Shown here piece after piece: positions 59,107-64,000 of a stretch of 64,000 nt of DNA. This DNA comes from Candidatus Didemnitutus sp. (GTDB lineage: Bacteria; Verrucomicrobiota; Verrucomicrobiia; Opitutales; Opitutaceae). The DNA is taken from positions 124,001 through 188,000 of the forward strand of contig JAGOQJ010000003.1 of NCBI GenBank assembly GCA_017991595.1, in the 5' to 3' direction. The position numbers were made by a program, and so were the translations under genes. Position 1 is the stretch's first letter; the number at the start of each line of letters is the position of its first letter. A model generated the notes under the pieces. It made no database searches. It worked only from the letters and a program-made list of their open reading frames with translations, and was not told the DNA's origin.

Positions 59107-61395
59107 ATGCAAATCGAATCTCCCGTCTCACACCGTGAGCTCCAACGCGTCTGCCTTTCCCCCGACCTCGCGGTCGTGGGCGGAGGGTTGAGCGGCGTCT
59201 GCTGCGCGATTTCCGCCGCGCGCGCCGGGCTCAAGGTCGTGCTGGTCCAGGACCGCCCCGTGCTCGGCGGCAACGCCTCCAGCGAGGTCCGCCTCTGGAT
59301 CCTCGGCGCCACCTCGCACATGGGGAACAACAACCGCTGGGCCCGCGAAGGCGGCGTGATCGACGAGTTGCTCGTCGAGAACACCTACCGCAACCGCGAG
59401 GGCAATCCCTACATCCTCGACACCATCCTCCTCGAGAAGGTCGTCGCCGAGCCCAACATCACGCTCCTCCTGAACACCGCCGTCTTCGAGCTCACCAAGG
59501 GCGACGACGACGCCATCAAGACCGTTCGCGCGTTCTGTTCGCAGAACTCCACCCGCTACGAGATTTCCGCGCCGCTCTTCTGCGACGCCTCCGGCGACGG
59601 CATCGTTGGCTTCATGGCCGGCGCGGCCTTCCGCATGGGCGCCGAGTCGAAAGACGAGTTCGGCGAAAAATTCGCGCCGTCGAAGGAATACGGCGAACTC
59701 CTCGGCCACTCGCTCTACTTCTATTCCAAGGATGCGGGCCGCCCCGTGAAATTCACGCCGCCGTCCTACGCGCTCAAGGACATCACCAAGATCCCGCGTT
59801 ACCGCTCGTTCAACGCGAAGGAATTCGGCTGCCGCCTCTGGTGGGTCGAATACGGCGGTCGCCTCGACACCGTCCACGCCACCGAGGACATCAAGTGGGA
59901 GCTCTGGCGCGTCATCTACGGCGTGTGGAACCACATCAAGAACTCCGGCCAGTTCCCGGAGGCCGAGAACCTCACGCTCGAGTGGGTCGGCACCATCCCC
60001 GGCAAGCGCGAGAGCCGCCGCTTCGAGGGCGACTACATCCTGCGCCAGCAGGACGTGGTCGAGCAGCGCGCGCATGACGACGCGGTCGCCTTCGGCGGCT
60101 GGTCGATCGACCTGCACCCGGCCGACGGCGTCTTCAGCGAGAAGCCCGGCTGCAACCAGTGGCACGCGAAGGGCGTTTACCAGATCCCGTATCGCACGCT
60201 CTACAGCCGCAACATTCCCAATCTCTTCCTCGCCGGCCGCATCATCAGTGCGACGCACGTCGCCTTCGGCTCCAGCCGCGTGATGGCCACCTGCGCCCAC
60301 ATCGGTCAGGCCGTCGGCCTCGCCGCCGCCGAGTGCCACCGCGCCGGTGTCGCCCCGCGCGCGCTCACCGAGCCCGCGCGCATGCGCCAGCTCCAGCGCG
60401 CCCTCCTGCGCACTGGTCAGCACATCCCCGGTCTGCGCCTGCAGGATGCCGAGGATCTCGCCCCGCGCGCGACGCTGTCGGCTTCCAGCGAGTTCAAGCT
60501 CGCAGCCCTCGCGCCCGACGGACCGCTCGTGAAGCTCACCGACGGCTGGGCCATGATGCTGCCGGTCCACTCCGGCACGTCGCTCAATCTCACGCTGCTC
60601 GCCGACGTTGCCGCCGCCGCGGACCTCCGCGTCGAGTTGCGCCAGAGCGACCGCGCTGACAACCACACGCCGAACGTCACGCTCGAGACGATCCGGCTCT
60701 CCTTGGCGCCCGGCTCCAGCCAGCCGCTGCGCCTCCCGTTCCGCCACGTCTTCACCGACGAGCGCTACGCCTTCGTCTGTTTCTTCGGCAATGGCGACAT
60801 CAGCCTCCGCTGCAGCGAGCAGCGCCTCACCGGCGTGCTCTCGCTCTGCCACACGGTCAATCTGGCCGTGGCGAAGTCCGCCGTGCAGCAGCCGACCGAG
60901 GACATCGGCGTCGACACCTTTGAGTTCTGGCAACCGAAACGTCGTCCCGCCGGACACAACCTCGCGCTCGCGCTCGCGCAGCCGCTGGAGTGCTTCGGTG
61001 CGGCCAACGTCGTCAACGGCGTCGCCCGTCCCACCACGCAGCCCAACGCCTGGGTTGCGGATCTCGCCGACGAGCGGCCGACGCTCACGCTGCGCTGGTC
61101 GCAGCCACAGACGATCGCGCGCGTGGAGCTCATGTTCGACACGGATTACGATCACCCGATGGAGTCGGTGCTCTGGGGACATCCCGAGGATCGCATGCCC
61201 TTCTGCGTGCCGGCCTACCGCGTGCTCGACGAGGCGGGCAATGTGCTCGCGTCTGCGACCGGCCACTATCAGACCCGCGCCAGCCTCGTGCTGCCGCAGC
61301 CGGTGAAAACCTCCGCGCTCCGCATCGAGCTCGAACGCCCCGCGGCCCACATCCCCGCGGCGCTCTTCGAGGTGCGCTGCTACGCCTCGGCCTGA
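59107..61395 (+). CDS. FAD-dependent oxidoreductase (FAD_oxidored family) with C-terminal beta domain
   Basis: A 762-residue protein. The N-terminal dinucleotide-binding motif is AVVGGGLSGVCCAISAARAG with VVLVQDRPVLGGNASSE just after; DASGDGIVGFMAGAAFRMG and NLFLAGRIISATHVAFGSSRVMATCAHIGQAVG complete the FAD_oxidored pattern. From about 440 the chain is different: a beta-rich region, then NVVNGVARPTTQPNAWVAD resembling a galactose-binding jelly-roll. No signal peptide is visible, so it is probably cytoplasmic although it carries a sugar-binding-like domain. Genes of this family recur in Verrucomicrobia polysaccharide loci with unknown substrates; oxidation of a sugar or uronate taken up by the preceding transporter is a reasonable guess. 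Confidence 0.82.
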   Translation: MQIESPVSHRELQRVCLSPDLAVVGGGLSGVCCAISAARAGLKVVLVQDRPVLGGNASSEVRLWILGATSHMGNNNRWAREGGVIDELLVENTYRNREGNPYILDTILLEKVVAEPNITLLLNTAVFELTKGDDDAIKTVRAFCSQNSTRYEISAPLFCDASGDGIVGFMAGAAFRMGAESKDEFGEKFAPSKEYGELLGHSLYFYSKDAGRPVKFTPPSYALKDITKIPRYRSFNAKEFGCRLWWVEYGGRLDTVHATEDIKWELWRVIYGVWNHIKNSGQFPEAENLTLEWVGTIPGKRESRRFEGDYILRQQDVVEQRAHDDAVAFGGWSIDLHPADGVFSEKPGCNQWHAKGVYQIPYRTLYSRNIPNLFLAGRIISATHVAFGSSRVMATCAHIGQAVGLAAAECHRAGVAPRALTEPARMRQLQRALLRTGQHIPGLRLQDAEDLAPRATLSASSEFKLAALAPDGPLVKLTDGWAMMLPVHSGTSLNLTLLADVAAAADLRVELRQSDRADNHTPNVTLETIRLSLAPGSSQPLRLPFRHVFTDERYAFVCFFGNGDISLRCSEQRLTGVLSLCHTVNLAVAKSAVQQPTEDIGVDTFEFWQPKRRPAGHNLALALAQPLECFGAANVVNGVARPTTQPNAWVADLADERPTLTLRWSQPQTIARVELMFDTDYDHPMESVLWGHPEDRMPFCVPAYRVLDEAGNVLASATGHYQTRASLVLPQPVKTSALRIELERPAAHIPAALFEVRCYASA

Positions 61396-61402
61396 TCCAA
61401 TC

Positions 61403-61422
61403 GCGCCGTCCCCCTTCGGCGC
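61403..61422 (+). terminator. weak hairpin after the oxidoreductase gene
   Basis: The arms GCGCCG and CGGCGC enclose an 8-base loop, 8 bp after the stop, followed by a short CGTCAATTTT tail. It could be partial termination before the last gene. Confidence 0.35.
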
Positions 61423-61497
61423 CGTCAATTTTCCCCGTTCGTCCGTCGCGACGGCGGCCTTCCCGGCCGCCCGGTCGCGGCTGTTTCCCCTTTGCCC

Positions 61498-64000
61498 ATG
61501 CTGTCCGCCCCTCGCTTCACCCCTGTCCTGATTGCCTGCCTCGCGCTGGCGAGCGCTGCCGCTCACGCCGTGCAGGAGCCCGCGCCTGCGCTCGAAAGCG
61601 CAGCCATCCGACTCGCGTGGAAGCAGACCGATGCCGGCTGGCAACTCGCCACCGCCGCGGTCCGCACCGTCGACGGCGTGGAGATTCCCGCAGGCGAGCC
61701 CTCGGGGCGTTACACGGTCCTGTATTCGCCCACGTCTCCCGACGCACCCTCGTTGCCGTTTCACCTGCCCGGACACGCGGAACCGTTCCCCGAGCCGTCC
61801 TACATCTACAACACCAAGAAGTGGGAGCAAACGACGAAGCCCGTGGCGCTCAACCTCGCGGGCGAGGAACACGCGCTTTATCCGCGTGACGTGCGGCGCG
61901 GCGCCGATGGCACGCTCACCTTCACGGGAGAGACGCCGGTCGCAACGCTGACGGCCGAATGGCGCCTCGATCCCTGCGCGCCTGGCGATGTCGAGGTTGC
62001 CGTCACGCTCACCGCCAAACGCGATGGCTTCTACTCGCTTGCCACGCCGACGCTCGCGCAACTCGCGCTGCCGGACCTGCAGTGGGCCGTCGTGCCGGGT
62101 TATTTTCAGGGGCGGGAGATCAATCCCAACCTCGTGCTCTCGCTCGTCTATGGTCACGGCTTGCCGGACCGGCCAGTCTTGGTCCGCGAGCGCTCCGCGT
62201 CCACGCTCGCTTCCGTCATGACCAACCGGCAGGGCGTCACGCTCGCGGTCGCAGCCGAGCCCGGCACCGCGGCCGATCCGTGGACGCAGGACCAGAGCAC
62301 GCGCCAAGTCTGGCAACTCGGCCTCTCGCACATGAACCGGCAGGGCCGGCTCTCGCCCACGCTCTACCATCCGGTGCTGGGCGAGGAGGGCTCGCAACTC
62401 GCCGCGGGCGACTCCCGCACCTTCCGCTTTCGCTACGTGCTGCGCCAAGCCGACTGGTTTGCCGCGCTGAAGCACGTCATCACGCACGTCTATCGCCTGC
62501 CCGAGTTCCTCGCGCTCAAGCAGCCGCCCCGCTCCCTCTCGCACCGCCTGCTCGCCTTGCACGATTACGTGGTCGACGACCGCACCTCGCTCTGGCGCAC
62601 GGAGGAGTTCGGCGGCTACACGATCGGTGCGCAGGCTTATCTCGGCGGCATCCTCGGTTCCGACAAGGACGGGATGAAGAACTCCGACTACGGTGCGATG
62701 TGGATGCTGGCGAAGCTCACCGACGATCCGCGCCTCGTGCGCGACCGGCTGCCCTTTGCGCGCAACTTCAAGCTCGTGCAACAGCAGCGCGAGCCCGGCT
62801 TCTTTCAGGGCGCGGCGCTCGGCCAGTATTATCTCTCGAAGAGCCGGCGCTTCACGGAAGAGTGGGGCGACTACGTCGAGCCCGTGGCGCTGACCTATTA
62901 CGTCATGCTCGATCTCGGCAACGTCCTGCTCTTCGCGCCCGGCGACACGGAGCTGCGCGAACGCCTGCGCCTCGCCGCCGACCGCCTGCTCGAGTGGCAG
63001 AAACCCGACGGCAGTTGGGAAGTCGCCTACGATCACCGCACGCAGAAGCCGCTCTTCACCGAGACGCCGGATCTGCGTCCGACTTTCTACGGCCTGCTCG
63101 TGGCGCACCGCATCTTCGGCGACGAAAAATACCTCGCCGCTGCCCGCCGCGGCGCCGATTGGCTGCTGAAGAACGCCGTCGAGCCCGGCCGTTTCCTCGG
63201 CGTGTGCGGCGACAACCGCTTTGCTCCTGACTTCGCCACCGCGCAGATCTCGCAGGCGCTGCTCGATCTTCACGCCATCACGCAGCACGAGCCTTACCGC
63301 GAGGCGGCCATCGCCACCGCGCGCTACTACGTCACGTCGATCTTCACGCATCCGCTCGCCACCGCGGCGAGAAAATCCGTCAAGGGCACGCCGCGTTTCG
63401 ATTGGGAGATCAACCAGTCCGGCCTCGGCTTCGAGCACGGCGGCACCATCGGCTCGGCCGGCGGCGGAGGCCCGATCCTGCTCGCGACGCACGCCGGTTG
63501 GTTCATCCGCCTCTACGCGCTCACCGGCGAGCCGCTCTTCCGCGACCTCGCGCGCGCGGGCGCGATCGCCCGCGACGCCTTCGTGGAGCGCGAGACGAGC
63601 GTTGCCTCTTATTACTGGAACAGCATGGACCGCGGCGCTGGCCCATTCCCGCACCACGCGTGGTGGCAGATCGGCTGGATTATCGACTACCTCGTTTCCG
63701 AGGCCGCGATGCGCACGGCGGGGCAGGTCTCGTTCCCGGCGGGCTTCATCACGCCCAAGGTCGGTCCGCACCGCTGCTACGGCTTCGCGCCCGGCCGTGT
63801 GCTGGGCGAGGCGGCCGAACTCGCCTGGGGTCGCGTCGAATGCGACGAGCCCGCCGTCGAATACCTCGTCGCCCGCGCGACGGACGCGCGTCGCGTCTTC
63901 GTCGTGCTGCTCAACAACCGCACCACCGCCACGCGCGCGCAGGTCAAAGTGCCGGCCGCGACCTTCGCTTCCGGCACCAGCGCCTGGACCGCGGCCCGGT
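61498..64000 (+). CDS. large secreted protein, divergent family member, 3' end outside window
   Basis: An open frame of at least 834 codons from ATG 61498 to the window end, with signal MLSAPRFTPVLIACLALASAAAHA. The N-terminal third is beta-rich (AAIRLAWKQTDAGWQLATAAV, FHLPGHAEPFPEPSYIYNTKKW). The middle is helical, with repeats of toroid type (LADRLLEWQKPDGSW, AARRGADWLLKNAV, AAIATARYYVTSIF). Near the end, PFPHHAWWQIGWIIDYLVSEAAMRTAGQVSFPAGF corresponds to the YNHIWP...LDYLV...IDFPSR segment of the four other large proteins, so it is a distant relative. Conserved aromatic and His positions there may be catalytic. It is fourth in the operon after the oxidoreductase, 102 bp away. Function not known. 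Confidence 0.75.
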   Translation, partial: MLSAPRFTPVLIACLALASAAAHAVQEPAPALESAAIRLAWKQTDAGWQLATAAVRTVDGVEIPAGEPSGRYTVLYSPTSPDAPSLPFHLPGHAEPFPEPSYIYNTKKWEQTTKPVALNLAGEEHALYPRDVRRGADGTLTFTGETPVATLTAEWRLDPCAPGDVEVAVTLTAKRDGFYSLATPTLAQLALPDLQWAVVPGYFQGREINPNLVLSLVYGHGLPDRPVLVRERSASTLASVMTNRQGVTLAVAAEPGTAADPWTQDQSTRQVWQLGLSHMNRQGRLSPTLYHPVLGEEGSQLAAGDSRTFRFRYVLRQADWFAALKHVITHVYRLPEFLALKQPPRSLSHRLLALHDYVVDDRTSLWRTEEFGGYTIGAQAYLGGILGSDKDGMKNSDYGAMWMLAKLTDDPRLVRDRLPFARNFKLVQQQREPGFFQGAALGQYYLSKSRRFTEEWGDYVEPVALTYYVMLDLGNVLLFAPGDTELRERLRLAADRLLEWQKPDGSWEVAYDHRTQKPLFTETPDLRPTFYGLLVAHRIFGDEKYLAAARRGADWLLKNAVEPGRFLGVCGDNRFAPDFATAQISQALLDLHAITQHEPYREAAIATARYYVTSIFTHPLATAARKSVKGTPRFDWEINQSGLGFEHGGTIGSAGGGGPILLATHAGWFIRLYALTGEPLFRDLARAGAIARDAFVERETSVASYYWNSMDRGAGPFPHHAWWQIGWIIDYLVSEAAMRTAGQVSFPAGFITPKVGPHRCYGFAPGRVLGEAAELAWGRVECDEPAVEYLVARATDARRVFVVLLNNRTTATRAQVKVPAATFASGTSAWTAAR

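Noticed and set aside
59128-63771. 1547-codon minus-strand frame
   Set aside because: It is opposite the oxidoreductase and the last large protein; composition is that of a GC-rich shadow frame.

Overview
The window is GC-rich, densely coded DNA that looks like a Verrucomicrobiota genome of the Opitutaceae type. The reasons are the mix of very large secreted glycosidases, a TonB-dependent receptor of the Opitutaceae style, MenC/MenE menaquinone genes, the DADGDG...F.RR C-terminal module seen on two secreted proteins, and the LacI-family control. This is a judgement from gene content; no database search was possible.

Layout. 1-5776 is ordinary chromosome: the end of menC, menE, a PolX polymerase/PHP exonuclease, a UDP-glucuronate 4-epimerase-like enzyme and a DUF1573 secreted protein. 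6038-16037 is a forward carbohydrate operon: GH106 alpha-L-rhamnosidase, GH95, GH2 and an SGNH esterase. 16780-26710 is a reverse, tightly overlapped type I restriction-modification operon (hsdM, hsdS, DUF429, AlbA_2/HATPase regulator, hsdR, YgjP-like metalloprotease). 26794-42441 is a long reverse glycan operon: a ~1000-residue family-B protein, GH43-CBM32, a family-A protein, a lysozyme-like protein, GH106, SGNH, alpha/beta hydrolase and GH16. 42644-46630 is a forward pair, a second lysozyme-like protein and a third large protein. 46970-54463 holds a RhaT-type L-rhamnose symporter, a TonB-dependent receptor, a small secreted protein, the LacI-type regulator and galactokinase. 54774-64000 is a forward operon: a fourth large protein, an ExuT-like MFS transporter, an FAD-dependent oxidoreductase and a fifth large protein cut by the window end.

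How it fits together. Apart from the restriction operon and the housekeeping end, most of the window reads as one polysaccharide-utilisation region. A 15-bp near-palindrome (consensus close to GGTCAACNGTTGACC) occurs at nine places upstream of nearly every glycan transcription unit, including the lacI gene itself. I infer that it is the operator of that regulator. Two GH106 enzymes plus RhaT point to L-rhamnose. The ACS-family MFS carrier suggests a uronate or similar acid sugar, GH43/GH2/GalK suggest arabinose or galactose side chains, and GH95 suggests fucose or L-galactose. No sulfatase was seen, so a plant rhamnogalacturonan, arabinogalactan or gum, or an unsulfated exopolysaccharide, fits better than ulvan or fucoidan.

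The least explained parts are: five members of a ~960-1120-residue secreted protein family with no function I can name, two of them next to small lysozyme-like proteins; a dispersed hairpin element with variable arms but a constant GGA loop and CTACC-like tail, found inside hsdM, inside a signal-peptide region and between genes; and three perfect AT-rich palindromes at about 65-bp spacing between convergent genes at 46724-46881.
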